DNA of 64,000 bases from Brachycybe producta (Eukaryota > Arthropoda > Diplopoda > Playtdesmida > Andrognathidae), in assembly GCA_036925085.1 (NCBI GenBank), contig JAUPFP010000064.1, positions 531,330 to 595,329 on the forward strand, written 5' to 3'. Numbering within the stretch: the first letter of the stretch is position 1; every line of letters starts with the position of its first letter. Below the pieces are notes generated by a model. The model had not been told where the DNA came from. It saw only the letters and a program-made list of their open reading frames with translations, and did no database searches. A program made the position numbers and the translations under genes. Positions 12,855 through 24,960 of the stretch are shown one piece after another.

Positions 12855-14120
12855 GTATATAATATACAGTACAACAGTTAATGGTACAGTATGTTAACAT
12901 GAACACCATTCATAATAGGTGTCTATGAAAATTCATGCTAAAAATACGAAGTTCATAGGAAATGAATACTCTGTATCTCACTGTGATTGGAAATGATCGA
13001 AGCATATTTGCTCTTCCATTATATTCAAAAGCTATGCTGTATTCCTACAAAAAAATGGGCAAATGGTTGCTGCTCCAACAGTGGTATTTTTTTTTTACCT
13101 TTTGCTCGTGCTCCAGGAGCAATTGCTTCGTTTTTTTTTGTATTCACATGACCTATGGTAATGCACAGACACACCCATACATCTTTACAAAGAATGTATT
13201 AGAACTAACATACATCATTTCAGACACCCTGTATCATAAAGTTTTATCATAAATCATTTATAATTTAAGAATCTCTTGAGTCTATCTGAAGTCACGAATT
13301 CGTGCACGTTTTTTTTTCTTGTTGTTGTTTTACCCTGATGAGTTTCTTGGCAATTTTAATTTTTCTAAAAGAGAGATGCTAAGAAAAGGGACACACTTAG
13401 GGGGTGGGGAAAAAAAAGGCACAAATTCAGTTTCGTCTCAAATTGCTTTGATGCAAATAGTTGGCAACTTAGCCTAAGTGCAACCTCGTTTTCTGACTCT
13501 AAACGATTTAAACATTTGTTGTCTTTTTTATGAACCTTCTAACTTCTACCACTTATCTATGAGCTTGCTATGTGGATATTATGAATATGGCACAGTTGTG
13601 GCCCTTAGGGAGTCTGGAGTTGGATACAAAGCTCCAGAAAAAAAAATTAAAACCCGTCACAGTACTCAGCATGTTGTTGTTAGCTTAGAAATACAAATTG
13701 GGTAAAGAGCTTCACAAAACCTTCTAATTTCTTCGGAGAATGCGACTCTTGCCAATTTCTAATTATGGCAACTCTTGTTTTTATAAAGAAAATACCAGGT
13801 TGTTGGTATATTGTCACATTGTGTAGATTGTTTCTCTATACAACACACATTTATATTGGAACTTCCGTAGTTCGTTTCGTATCGTACACATGTAGTGTGT
13901 GTGTGTGTACGACAAGGTGTCACAAAGTTTTTCGTGTAATATGCTAATCCAATATTTTGGATTGTGATGTACATGTATTTTAAATTTCACTTGCATCGAC
14001 CGATCTGGTGTTATACAGGGTGTTTGCGGATACAGTAGTTTTATACTTATTTTTGATAATAGGTATACATTTTGAATGTTGGCCTTAGCCAATCTTTTGG
14101 TTTTGAACGTGTGCAATCAT
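12855..14120. other. Non-genic DNA
   Basis: No gene recognised. Small overlapping ORFs between 13.4 and 14.3 kb are not in agreement with each other and carry no known domain. Confidence 0.5.
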
Positions 14121-14632
14121 TATATATATATATTAAGCCAGGTCTGTGATTCTGTGTTTCTATGATTAACGCTGTACAAACAATTAAGGACAAAAAGCTT
14201 GAACCACATCGGAATTTATATAAATTTAAATAAATAAATGAACCGCTTTTTTTCTCAAGGTCAACTATATGTTGCACTCATCCAAGAACCCCATGATATT
14301 CAATTGGAGAGGCGAAAAGGTTGGAAAGTGTAGAAGGGGGGGGGGGAAAGGGGGAGGGAGTGACTGAAATTGAAATGAAAGCAGTAAAAAAGGAACAAAC
14401 GACGCGCATGTGCACACCAGAGAAAATGAAAAACTCATTTTCTCTTTCAAATATAAAAAGGGGAGGGGATATAATTTCTTTTGCTCCACCCTTTTATGAA
14501 CGTCATCAATTTCTAATTGGTTTGTTACTTGGTCTGACGTCATAAAAGGGAGGAGGAAAAGAAATTCTAATGCTGGGCACAATTGCCTGTGAATTTTGCT
14601 CCCATCATTTATGACGGGTTACCCCACTAGTA
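14121..14632. repeat. Dispersed repeat G, copy 1, with a MITE inserted
   Basis: Aligns by eye along its length with 18421-18775. Shared blocks include CTCAAGGTCAACTATATGTT, AAAAGGTTGGAAAGTGTAGA, GGAACAAACGACGCGCATG and ATTTATGACGGGTTACCCC. Relative to that copy it carries an extra block at 14417-14576. The shared part includes a poly-G/purine tract. Non-coding; family unknown. Confidence 0.85.
14417..14576. mobile_element. MITE family A, copy 2 (nested insertion)
   Basis: A roughly 160-bp block missing from the homologous repeat at 18.7 kb, which therefore shows the unoccupied site. The block starts CCAG, ends CTGG, and is flanked by GCACA on both sides (14412-14416 and 14577-14581), a likely 5-bp target duplication. 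Inside is the family A core: CATCAATTTCTAATTGGTTT and a TGACGTCA palindrome flanked by CTTTTATGA/TCATAAAAG. Confidence 0.75.
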
Positions 14633-14836
14633 CATAGATACATAGCCTGTGAAAAGGGAAAACGCTTCTAATGCCACAGTCACACTAGGCTGGTTGCTGC
14701 TGGCTGGTTGTAGCACTCTAGCAGCATAGTCTGAACTGCTACTAGCAGCTGCTTTCTCCAGCGGGCTAGTGATTTTAACAGCGGCTGGTGAAGTTGGACA
14801 TGTCATTAGGAAAGGTGAATGAAGGTGCAATTAAAA
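14633..14836. other. Non-genic DNA with CAGC/GCTG-rich blocks
   Basis: Contains repeated GGCTGGTTG/CAGCAGC-type blocks from about 14670 to 14790. A small minus-strand ORF there is Ala/Ser/Pro-rich low complexity and is not taken as a gene. Confidence 0.4.
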
Positions 14837-14851
14837 ATAATAATAATAATT

Positions 14852-14902
<51 letters not shown>

Positions 14903-14903
14903 T
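14837..14903. repeat. (AAT)n microsatellite
   Basis: AAT repeats with one interruption near 14850-14857. Confidence 0.9.
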
Positions 14904-16937
14904 ATTTTAAATGGTTTCAATTTTATTGGACTAACGAAAACGCGACCGACCGTTCTTCAATGTAGGGAGGATTCCATTGACAAACATTTCTAACAATTAA
15001 ATTTTTGGTTCCCAAGAATTAAAATTCCAAAATCACTTTCATTATTTAACGATGGTTTGTATTGATCGAGGTGCAAAGAGTTTATGTTGATATCTTTAAT
15101 AATTAAACTTTGTGATTTTTTTAAAAAGCTGTTTTTTCTTGTTCCTCCTCATTAAAGAAAGATGCAAAATTTGATTGTTTTCAAACTGGCATAAAACTCT
15201 TTATTTTAAAGTATATATCATTTGGGAATTGGTCTTTTTCATCTTTTTGTGAACTATGACTCAGGCCCACCCACCATTTGGCTCTACTTACCTACCTAAC
15301 TAGGCAACCGCACAGCCAAAAGCAGCTGGGCTGGCGCAGGTCTACCCAGCTTGTTCCTAAAGATGTGTTCCCAAATAAAAGGCACTTGTTAGTATGATTG
15401 TCAGGTCCCAACCAAGAAATGGGATGATATCACACTGGACCATCTCTGGACCAATGTTCACATTGTTAATGTAAGACATCTACAGAAGTGTCCTCTGCAC
15501 TGCACGCTGCAAACTGGTATGCACTGTATGCAATTTTGTGTTTACTCTTCTAGTTTCAAATAAATATGGAAAGACTCAAGTCAATTCAAACTTGACTTAA
15601 GAGTGCATAATAAGCACCATGAATTGTATCGTTAAAAAAAGTCTTGTATCATGTAAAATGTTAAAAATATAAATATATATAATGACATGTTTTATATTTT
15701 AAAACTTAATTAAAATATAAAACATATGTCATGATTAATTAAAATCGTTTTGCTTCACCCCCACAAGCGTTTTTGCTCTTTTAAATGAAGTGAGTGAATT
15801 AATAGGAATTAACTTTATAAAGTTAAATTTGTGATGGCATCGTCACTTTTAAGCCGACTATAAACGCGACATTTTTGGTGTTTTCATTGCATATTGGTGG
15901 TCATGTCATTCTGAAACACTTTGTACGTACAATTTGGCCAGTTTGATGAGCCAAAAACAGGTTTTTTATATATATAAAAAAAGTTATGCAAATGAAATTG
16001 CATCGAGGAATTGATGAAAGGAACAAATCAATAATGATTCCTTCTTGTGTACACGATTTATCTGATATGTTTTTTGTTGTTTTATTTTATAGTATTAAAA
16101 ACAGGAAAAAAGGGAGAAAAAATAAAGCGAAATGAGGTGCAATTTTTGCCTTTTTTTGCTTCTTCTTAATGTTAATCTTGTTCCTTATAATAACATTAGC
16201 CTCATACATAATGTATGTTGTTGTAAGTTTTTTTTTTTTCATGTACAAAAAAGAAGCAGCAGCATTTATCTTGAAACTGCTAAAATAACATTTTTCTCTC
16301 CATTCTTTTTCGTTTGCATGATTTTCGTCTCATGGTGATTTTGAGTGCAGAATAAATAAATGAACATGTCACTGGTGATGAGAATGATAATGGGGGGCCG
16401 GGGGGGGAAGGTTCTTCCACTCTCTCACCCTACTACAACATAACGAGATTCGGATCTCGGTTTAAGTTTTTCTTTAAAATTTTTACAGCAAAGGTGTTCT
16501 TTTTAGGATTTTACTTTACTAGCCCAATACCTGCTTACAGTGTGTGTGTGTCAGTGTGACCACATATTAGATAACGGTCCACAACGTTGGTAACTTTCGA
16601 AAAAAATAATTTTGCTTTAAAATGTCCATACTAAATGTAGTAATCACATGATGCATAGGCGTGTGCACGAGGTGGGCCAAGGTGTGTTTAGGCATAACCT
16701 ATTGGGTGGTATGAATAAAACTGAATAGTTGCTCTATGCTCAAGTCCTCGACTTGTTAAACATCAAATGCATAAGCATTTGCTCAAACTGTGAGCAGTTT
16801 TCCTCATTTTTGTATGAATAAAAATGAGTGAGTTCTCTGTAAATTGACTTAAGTTCTTCAGATTTTGTGAGGTACTTGTGTGCAGTCCGTTATTAGTTTA
16901 TGCTGTTCTCATAGTAAACGTGAACATTCACAGTCCT
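14904..16937. other. Non-genic DNA
   Basis: No gene or repeat family recognised. AT-rich, with a TA-rich patch near 15665-15725 and a poly-G patch near 16391-16408. Confidence 0.5.
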
Positions 16938-17458
16938 TTTTTATTGGAATCGACAGTACGCACCTCGGTAAGGAGAGTGGCACAACTAAAAAAAAACACT
17001 TCTTTGGGACTTTGATGAGCTTTTCAAGTGAAAAAGTGCCAAAAACCATTTTGGCTATTCACAATCAATATCCGTTTATTTTTCTCCCATACGATAGATT
17101 GAGATAAAAGAAAAATGCAACTTTAATCTCATTTTCCCTCCAAAAAAGTCTTTTTTTAGTTGTGCCACTCTTTTTGCTGAGGTGCGAGTGTTGAAACCAA
17201 CAAATTGTATCATGTATGACCCAATAAAACTGTTGGTTGCAGCATCCCACTGTCCGACATATATATCAAAATTTGGACCTGCAAAATACATTGTTGAAAA
17301 GCTTATTTATTGCCAATCAGAATCAAGTACAGATTTCACTATCTAAAGTCTAGGTTAATTAGATGACAAATAAATGCATTGTGGGTCTGTATGACCGTGT
17401 ATGTGGACATGTTGAACGTCTTGCTTTGGTGGTTTCAATAGTGTTGATTCCAATAAAT
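16938..17458. mobile_element. Putative 520-bp inverted-repeat element
   Basis: The termini TTTATTGGAATCRACA-type repeats face each other (about 16938-16955 and 17440-17458). An internal hairpin spans about 16958-17191: the left arm includes GAGTGGCACAACTAAAAAAA and the right arm is its reverse complement, with both extending through CGCACCTC. A further TTTATTGGAATCAACAGTGTTGAAA piece sits near 18145, so the terminus is repeated. The small ORFs inside are mirror images produced by the arms. No target duplication was identified. Confidence 0.6.
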
Positions 17459-18420
17459 CGGACCGTGTTAGGTTCACCTTTAGATGTTTGTGAAAGTTGT
17501 AGTTACAAGTTTGTTAAGAAATGGTTTTACAGTTACTTTGAAGTGGTTAAATGTATCGTAAATGTTGTTTCTGTCTGCTGCATTTGTACGTGTGTTTATT
17601 CGATTGTTGAGACAAGATTTCAAGGAAGTATTCATACTGGATAGGTCTATGACCCTATATTACAGTACTGTAGTCATTTCTTCATATGTCAAAAGCGTTT
17701 TATGCAAATGCGTGTTTTTTATATATAAAGTGAATGCTTTTCATATTCCATTTTCATTATGTGGCAGATTGAAAAACTCCCTTCATCATTTCAGTTATGT
17801 TTAAAAAAAAAAGAAATAAGTTGAGTGGTTTTCTTGGAACATGTAGTATTCATTCACTGTACAGAGTGTTTCATAAATATATATACTCGTTACCCCACTT
17901 TTGACAAATATTTATTAATAACTATAGAGCATAACCGGTCGTAATATGTGAAAAGGGAGAAATATACTATCATTGATTAATTTTGATCTTCGTGGTTTTT
18001 TGACAAATGAAATTATTTACATCTTCAAGTTGAGATGAAAAAAAAGACTTTCTTGTCTCCTTTAGTAATTACTATTTAGTTCATTACAGATAAGGAATAC
18101 GTCGAAGATTAATTGGTCACAAGGTGGGATATACACTGTCTGATTTATTGGAATCAACAGTGTTGAAAACAATAAACACGCTCAAAATGTCCACACACAT
18201 ACGTGTACAGTATGTACGTCCAACAACGCATTTGTCATATATCAATTTTTTTTATGAATTTAACCTGGACTTTAGATATTCTAATTTGTTCTTAATTTTG
18301 ATTGGCTATAAGTTTCTGTATTTTGCTGGGTTGAAGTAGTTTAGGTCCTACTTTCCTTGACAATGTTTTGGGTGTTGCAACCAACTATGGTTATAATGAT
18401 AATAATAGTAATAATAATTA
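17459..18420. other. Non-genic DNA with solo transposon-like termini
   Basis: No gene. Near 17860 a TACAGAGTGTTTCATAAATA terminus resembles the end of the Tc1 element at 5876, without a visible partner. Near 18145 lies a solo copy of the terminus of the 16938-17458 element. Confidence 0.4.
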
Positions 18421-18775
18421 TATATATAATATCCCAGGTCTGTGTGTGTGTGGAGTAACACTGTACAAAAACTTTGCAAGCACGTCGAAATTTATATAAA
18501 TTTAAATAAATGAAGAAATGAACAGCTTTTTTTTTCTCAAGGTCAACTATATGTTGCACCCTTCTCATCCAAGAACCCCCTGATATTAAATTGGAGAGGG
18601 GAAAAGGTTGGAAAGTGTAGAGGAGGGGGGGAGAGAGAGAAACGTGGAGGGAGGAAAAAAGGGGGAGGGGTGACTGAAATTGAAATGAAAGGAGTAAAAA
18701 AGGAACAAACGACGCGCATGCGCACAATTGCCTGTGAATTTTGCTCCCGTCATTTATGACGGGTTACCCCACTAG
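18421..18775. repeat. Dispersed repeat G, copy 2 (unoccupied site)
   Basis: Same repeat as 14121-14632 but lacking the family A insertion: GACGCGCATGCGCACAATTG runs straight through the position where copy 1 is interrupted. Has its own purine tract (GGGGGAGAGAGAGA) expanded relative to copy 1. Abuts the LINE tail at its right end. Confidence 0.85.
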
Positions 18776-18776
18776 T

Positions 18777-19260
18777 AATAATAATAATAATAGAATCTTT
18801 ATTGGTATAAAATTAGTAATATGATCAGAAATAAGTTCGTCGTCAATATGTCTTGGTTTTAAATACAAGTCATTCAGAAGAGAAGACAAAAAACTACTCC
18901 TAGCTAAAATCATTCTAGAATTATTAGCTAGAGATGTCCAAATCCTATACAAAGCTGACAAAAATAGAACCCTGATTTAATTTAATCATACGTCTCTATC
19001 TCTAGTAACAAGCGATGTTTAGTGGTAATCCTTATAGTGAAATGAGTACTATTCTGGCAACATATCTGGCCCAGAACAATAAAACGTCCTAGATCAGGAA
19101 TTCTAATCAACAACCTGTTTTCTATTGTAATCGAAGAAGTTGAATTAAGTCTAGCCAAATATATATTCCTCTTTTAATATAAAAACAAATGAAACGTAAA
19201 AATATTTGTTGAATAGATTCAATGCTGGATAAATTATATTATGAATTCTTGCATTGTAAG
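18777..19260 (-). pseudogene. LINE (non-LTR retrotransposon) 3' end, decayed
   Basis: Read on the minus strand, the tail is an (ATT)n run preceded by AATAAAG, as at the 3' end of many non-LTR retrotransposons. Upstream, translation of about 19171-19223 gives IESIQQIFLRFICFYIKRG, matching the conserved 'ES(I/V)Q..FLRF' block C-terminal to LINE reverse transcriptases (recalled family feature). 19047-19107 gives RIPDLGRFIVLGQICCQNS in another frame. The frame shifts between these pieces and part of the region is missing. 5' truncated and inactive. The clade is not determined. Confidence 0.65.
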
Positions 19261-19753
19261 CGCCATGATTGAGAGACCAGAGTTGGTCGTCTGCGTGCAG
19301 CTTAGGATATTAGTTACAAGTGAGAACTTGCTATGTCATCGTGCCACCGCTTTGAGTCACCCTTTTCCAATTTTAATCTTGTTCAATCTATATTTAGCTG
19401 TATTATACGCTGCTTGTATTATGGCACCTTAGAGATAGGATTTAGCATATCTACAAATCGAAAGGTAGCAGGATGGCACCAATTGCTTAGTTTTGAAAAG
19501 TGTATTAGTCATATTTTTTTTTTTTTCATTTTAGTCTGTTGAACAGAAATGAGAAATGTTGAACTTTCTTGATTGATCAAGTTATTTCGACCATGTCCAA
19601 CATCCTCTATTGTAGCCTTTTGTGATGATGTCAACTATTTGGACATATTACAAGTCATGAAATCCTATCAATCATACAGAATTTTGTTTCTATGAAATAC
19701 TGGGGGGGGGGGGGGGGAATGTGCAGTGGGTTACTATTTTCGTGTTTGACATA
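19261..19753. other. Non-genic DNA, possibly more LINE relic
   Basis: No clear gene. It may hold further decayed LINE sequence on the minus strand. A poly-G run lies at about 19702-19718. Confidence 0.4.
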
Positions 19754-19761
19754 CTTCATAG

Positions 19762-20271
19762 TAGAGACATTGACTAAAAATTTGAAGCCCAGCCCAGCCC
19801 AGCCCATGAGGCCCACAAAGCTCATGAGGCCCACAAAGCTCATGAGGCCCACAAAGCCCATGAAGCCCCACAAAGCCCACCAGGCCCATGGGTCTTTAAC
19901 ATAAATATGACGATCCAAGCCCAGCCCAAAAGCCCACTATCCCATGGGCTTTGTGTACGTCTCTAATTTCCACACTAAATGGTTCACAAGTTCGCATGCT
20001 TGCCAAGAAAAGAAACTGCCCCATTAACGGCTTTAATATGTTTATTTTATTGATTGGTCAGTGAGGAATATGGTACACTTTTATTAATTTGTGAAACAAT
20101 GTGGTTCAGTTCTATACATTTGTAATGATGAAATGATGAAACGCCTTCCAAACCCAGGAGGCTCACAAAGGCCACCAAACCCACGAGGCCCATGAAGCCT
20201 ACCAGGCCCATGGGCCTTTAATATAAAAATGTCGGCCCAGGCCCAGCCCATGGGCTTTATGTAGGTCTCTA
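19762..20271. mobile_element. hAT-like non-autonomous element with GCCCA-rich subterminal repeats
   Basis: Bounded by TAGAGAC at the left and GTCTCTA at the right, with a perfect 8-bp flanking duplication CTTCATAG (19754-19761 and 20272-20279). That is the size of duplication made by hAT transposases. Both halves contain long arrays of GCCCA-type and AGGCCCACAAAGC-type units (about 19785-19890 and 20155-20215), and both end in CCCATGGGCTT. An internal GTCTCTA end at about 19960-19965 suggests either nested copies or a duplicated end. The proline-rich ORFs on either strand are by-products of the repeat array. Confidence 0.85.
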
Positions 20272-20279
20272 CTTCATAG

Positions 20280-21518
20280 CCTTCACTTAAGGGAGGAGGG
20301 TGAGGTTTCCATTGGGCAACGTATGCTTGTAATACCACACTATAAATTTAATAAAATGCGCCTTACAACTTATGTTATACAGTGTGGTGAACCACATTAG
20401 TAGTAACATCATGATACTGTGATACACATGTTGAGGTAAGTTGTGGCTCTTATGTTCCATCTAGTAAGTTAATCTAGTAGTTATCTAGTTGACAACTGAT
20501 ACTAACCAAATATCTACCCTCTAATTATAGCCTTTTTTTTATTAGAACAGGCATAATTGCTGTTGATAGTGATCACTGATTACTTTGCAGATGATTCAGC
20601 CCTACACCATTGTTCAAAGCATTACTATGCTTTACTGACACCTTTAACCCTGGCGCACATTGAGACGCAGGGAAAGGCATAAAAATCTTAATTAAAACGT
20701 ACTGCACACAGAAACCAGTGTTGTGCAGCCCTATGCTACACTGCGTCGCCTGCGTGACAATATTCAGTATAGGCTGTTTTCAGCTGTGGCATGTCACTTT
20801 GTACACCCCATTACTACATTTTGTTGCCTAATGTAAACTCGCCTTTGTCTTTATCATTAAATCTTTGTTTTGTCGCTAAGAAAGTGATACAATTTGACAT
20901 TAATTAATTTGACGTAACTGGTAAGGATGTCTTAATTAGATGAACTACTGTTAATACGGATACCGCATTGTAATGTACAATGGTTCAGTTAATGCAGGCG
21001 AGCGTTTTTTTTTTTCAATGTTTTGCCTACACCGTGTGTTACGTATAAGGAACGACATCTTACGACATCGTTACGTAGAATTAATTCTATGGGCGCCTAA
21101 TTAAAACATCCATTGATTGCATATTCTGCTAAATAAGTCATCGAAGATTCATAGATGATTTTATCCTTTTGTATCGGAATTGAATTGCAAGAAGATGAGC
21201 GGGATTGTCTCTTTGGTCACTAGTGATTTACCAGCTGTTTGTTCACTGAACTGTGGAGGCAACCGAAACGTATTTCCGAAGCACACTGTATTTTTTTCCT
21301 CCTGTAACATTTATAATGGCAATGAGTGCATCGCATCTCCTCTATATGTAATAATGCAAAAATAGATTGTTATTTTTGCATATAAGCTAGAATATTTTAA
21401 GTACGAACACAACCGGAGTAATACTTCTTGGAAACCACTAATGCCTATCCTCCTATATATTATATAACCTTAATATCTTTTACAATCCGAGCAATTGTTT
21501 AGTCGTTATGTAAAAGTT

Positions 21519-21521
<3 letters not shown>
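20280..21521. other. Non-genic DNA
   Basis: No gene or repeat family recognised. A 61-residue ORF at 21180-21365 has no recognisable motif. Confidence 0.5.

Positions 21522-21562
<41 letters not shown>
21522..21562. repeat. (GA)n microsatellite
   Basis: About 20 uninterrupted AG units. Confidence 0.95.
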
Positions 21563-21563
<1 letters not shown>

Positions 21564-22588
21564 CATCTATCATTTATCGATTATCTGTCCTTATTTGATA
21601 AATAATCTCTTTTCTTGTTTAAGAGAAGTTGAGTGTATATGAGCTTTTTTTTTTCCTTCTTCTTCTGTTGTCTGTTTGACTTATTAAAAAAAAACGTATT
21701 ATTTTTTATAATATCTTTTGAAACCTTTTTCCCCTTTTTATGACAACATCCATTTTTGTTATCAGTTTATGTACTGACTGACTGAATTTGTCTTTTTTAA
21801 AAAAAAAAAAAATTCAAGACAAATTTTAGGCTACTTAAGTTGGATTCAATTGACGTGTTTCACCTTTATTGACGGACTAGATATGTATGATTCAGTATAT
21901 TGTACATTGTGTTATTTTTTAGTTATCAAGTCGCATGATTCATAATTTGTTACTGTATCGGAATATGAGTCGAAGGCCGTCGACTAATTGCGTTGTTGTT
22001 ACACGGTAAGTGGTAACACTTGTTAATAGTACTAGCAACAGTAACAACTAGTTATTTCACCCCATGTGTCCATATATATTAAGCCACCAACTAACTATAC
22101 TTAGATTTAAAAAATTCTAGTTGGAATTGTGCAATTGGTGGGTAAAATTCCCTTTGAATTTGACTAGATATGTGTTATTAACTTTATTATCAATGCAGCT
22201 TTTTAGCGTGAAGAAATTGAAAGTGTTTTAGTGAAATTAGGTACCGGTTTTTTTGTTGATATTTGACAAACTAAACTTTATGGTGAAAGAGAGAGAGATT
22301 GGTTTTTTTTTTAATCATGTGATTTTTTTAAATAAAAAAAGAAAATTTAAAAATATCAATTTTTTAACCATAACATTATTGGTTAATTTAAACTTTTATT
22401 TATTGTAAAGTTTATTATTGAAGTTTTACTACTAGAATAGGACTTAGTTTCTAATTAGTTTTAAAAATGATTACTGATTGATTAGCTTGTCCGCAAGGCA
22501 GATCTTAAATTTTGCATAAGCCGATTTATAAAGCGCGTTTAGAAATAATTTGCGGTTTTTTTAAACTTACAAAGCTGAACCAGTTATT
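21563..22588. other. Non-genic DNA
   Basis: AT-rich, no gene or structured repeat recognised. Confidence 0.5.
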
Positions 22589-22694
22589 GTAATTGTTCAT
22601 TATACGAAATGTAAGACAATTTCGCGTTTTGCATCAGATCAATTTATGTGCATTGCGAAAAAATGGACCTGCATTTCGTGTAATGGACAATTAC
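22589..22694. repeat. Inverted repeat, 23-bp arms
   Basis: GTAATTGTTCATTATACGAA at the left and TTCGTGTAATGGACAATTAC at the right are inverted copies with about three mismatches, 60 bp apart. MITE-like; family unknown. Confidence 0.65.
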
Positions 22695-23772
22695 ACCAAA
22701 CGGATGCGGCGACATATATACAGTATATGGGACACAGTCACACAACTTTGTGTCTGTCTTAACAGTGACCAATTGTCTAATCCATTAGGGGCTTAAGAAT
22801 ATGTAAGAAGAGAACCAAACACAATTCATTTTCATTATATTTATTATTAATCATGTGTTTTACAAGGAGGAAGAAAAAAAAAAGATATGCATTTTAATTA
22901 TATAATCTTAGGAAACATAAAGTTCTTTTAGATTATTGTAGCCGTTGTTTGGGTATAGTTCATTATTTTTAATTATTGGTCCTTAAGGTGTTGAAGAACT
23001 TTTGATAAATTTTTCTACCTTTTGTGTGTTTTATGTTTTAGGAAGCTAGAAACTGCAGCATTTGTTATTTATCTTCTGGCGTCTTCGTGATATTCAGGTT
23101 TTTTTTTTTTGAGACTGTTAACTAATTAAATTTGTCTATAAAGTGAATTGCAGAAAAGATTTTTATTACTTGTATTATTATTAATATTACATGGAAAGCC
23201 ACCTGGCAAGAAAAGAGAATAGATAGAGAGAGTTTCTGGAGTCACTCGATTATGTCGTCGTCGTTGAGTAATTTAACTTTTGAATTGTCTCTTCTTCTGT
23301 AGAACACACACATAACAAATGTTGTGGTTAAGGGGTTTACATACTTTGCAGCAACAGCAGCAGTTCCATTTATTATATTAATAAATTGTTATCTACAGTT
23401 GACACAACTTGACAAACTGCTTTGACATTGATTAACTTACTCCGAATAGTTAGTTATATTAGACCTAGTTTAGATTAAAACCCATAAATTTTTTTTATTG
23501 TCTTGAATTTTTGGAACGTAAAAGTTTCTATTATGTGCGCTTTTTTTTGTTCTGTTTTCATGTATTTTTTTTTTTCTAAATCTACATTCTTTCTAAATAA
23601 TGTTTTAAAAATAATGGGATTTAAAAAAAAATATATATTTAATCATTATTAAATTTAAATTATCATATTTTTTATTATAATTTTTTTTTAGTTAATTGAA
23701 ACTTTTTAAAGGTTAAAAATGTTAAAGAAAACCTTAATACTGAATACACTATCCATAAGTAGTAGTAACCTC
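22695..23772. other. Non-genic DNA
   Basis: AT-rich with many homopolymer A and T runs. No gene recognised. Confidence 0.5.
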
Positions 23773-24069
23773 GTACCTTATATGTATCTATCTACACCTA
23801 AGAAGTTAAAATGTTCTACAGTGTCCTGTTAAGGACCAACAAACAGTATACCGATTATTCAATGTATTCATTGAATATCTCTCTATATATTGAGTCAATA
23901 TTTAAATATATTAAATTTGTATTTCAATAAAATAGGTTAGTGTAACAAAATATTTATTTAGTATTTCAATTTGTTCAGATATTGAGTAATGACGTCAATT
24001 TTATCTTGTTGATGTTCTTAACTGGACTCTGTATGATTCAACTAAACACATTTAACTTGAATGTCATTA
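23773..24069. mobile_element. MITE family C, copy 3 (diverged)
   Basis: Shares the blocks GTTCTACAGTGTCCTGTTAA, AGGACCAACAAACAGTAT and AACTAAACACATTTAACTTG with the copies at 2.6 and 50.6 kb, in the same order. Divergence is clearly greater than between the other two and the terminal repeats are eroded. Confidence 0.65.
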
Positions 24070-24880
24070 TATACAAATATTCAAATTTGATGCGTGTCAT
24101 TTATGACAAATTTCGGTAGAAGTTAATTTTATTTTCAATATTAAAGCAAGGTTTGCTTCCGGTCATTTGATTTACTTGATTTTTTTTTCACGATTACTAA
24201 TACTAAAAGGGTTATTTTTTTCGGTGTTAATTTTTACCAAATTTCAGTTCAGATAATAAATACAATTTCTAAAAATTTGACATTTACTTTTCATATTTTC
24301 ATTTTTTCACTTAATTTCAAGTGATTAACACATGTCATCATGAGAAGAAGAAAAACTTTATTTAAATAATTCCGATTTAAATAAAAAGATTCTTAAAGAA
24401 ATAAATAAAAATAATCGAATTTTTTTTTAAAAAAAATAATAAAAGTTCACTCAAATTTAGATACAAATAGAAAAATTGATTTTTTTTTTAAAAAAAAAAA
24501 TTGCTATTTAAATGAAATGATGATATTTTGTCTTTCTGTTTTGTTAACTTTCGTTTGAGTTTTGTTAGATTTTGTGCGTGTTTTTTTTTTCCTCCACTGC
24601 GTCCCTGGTTTCTTTTCTATCTGTATTTATTTAATTTAGCATTAATTTTAATTTACATTTAGTGTGCACCCAGTTTCTCTTTATTTTCTGTGCGGTATTT
24701 TTTTTTCTTCACCTGTGTTTTATTGAAGTTGGTATTGTTCTACATGTCTATTGAACAATTTAGGTCGTTATTTACAGTAGTATAGTGTATTCTGTAAGCT
24801 TTGTCAACGGTTCTTCGTTTTTTCCTCCCACCTTAAAAAATCTCTCTCTTTTGTAATGAAATTAGGTCATGATTTTCCTA

Positions 24881-24883
<3 letters not shown>
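24070..24883. other. Non-genic DNA
   Basis: AT-rich with poly-A/poly-T runs. No gene recognised. Confidence 0.5.

Positions 24884-24957
<74 letters not shown>
24884..24957. repeat. (TA)n microsatellite
   Basis: About 36 TA units, the longest TA run in the window. Confidence 0.95.

Positions 24958-24960
<3 letters not shown>

Noticed and set aside
19655-20338. Pro/Gly-rich proteins on both strands
   Set aside because: They are translations of the GCCCA array of the hAT-like element.
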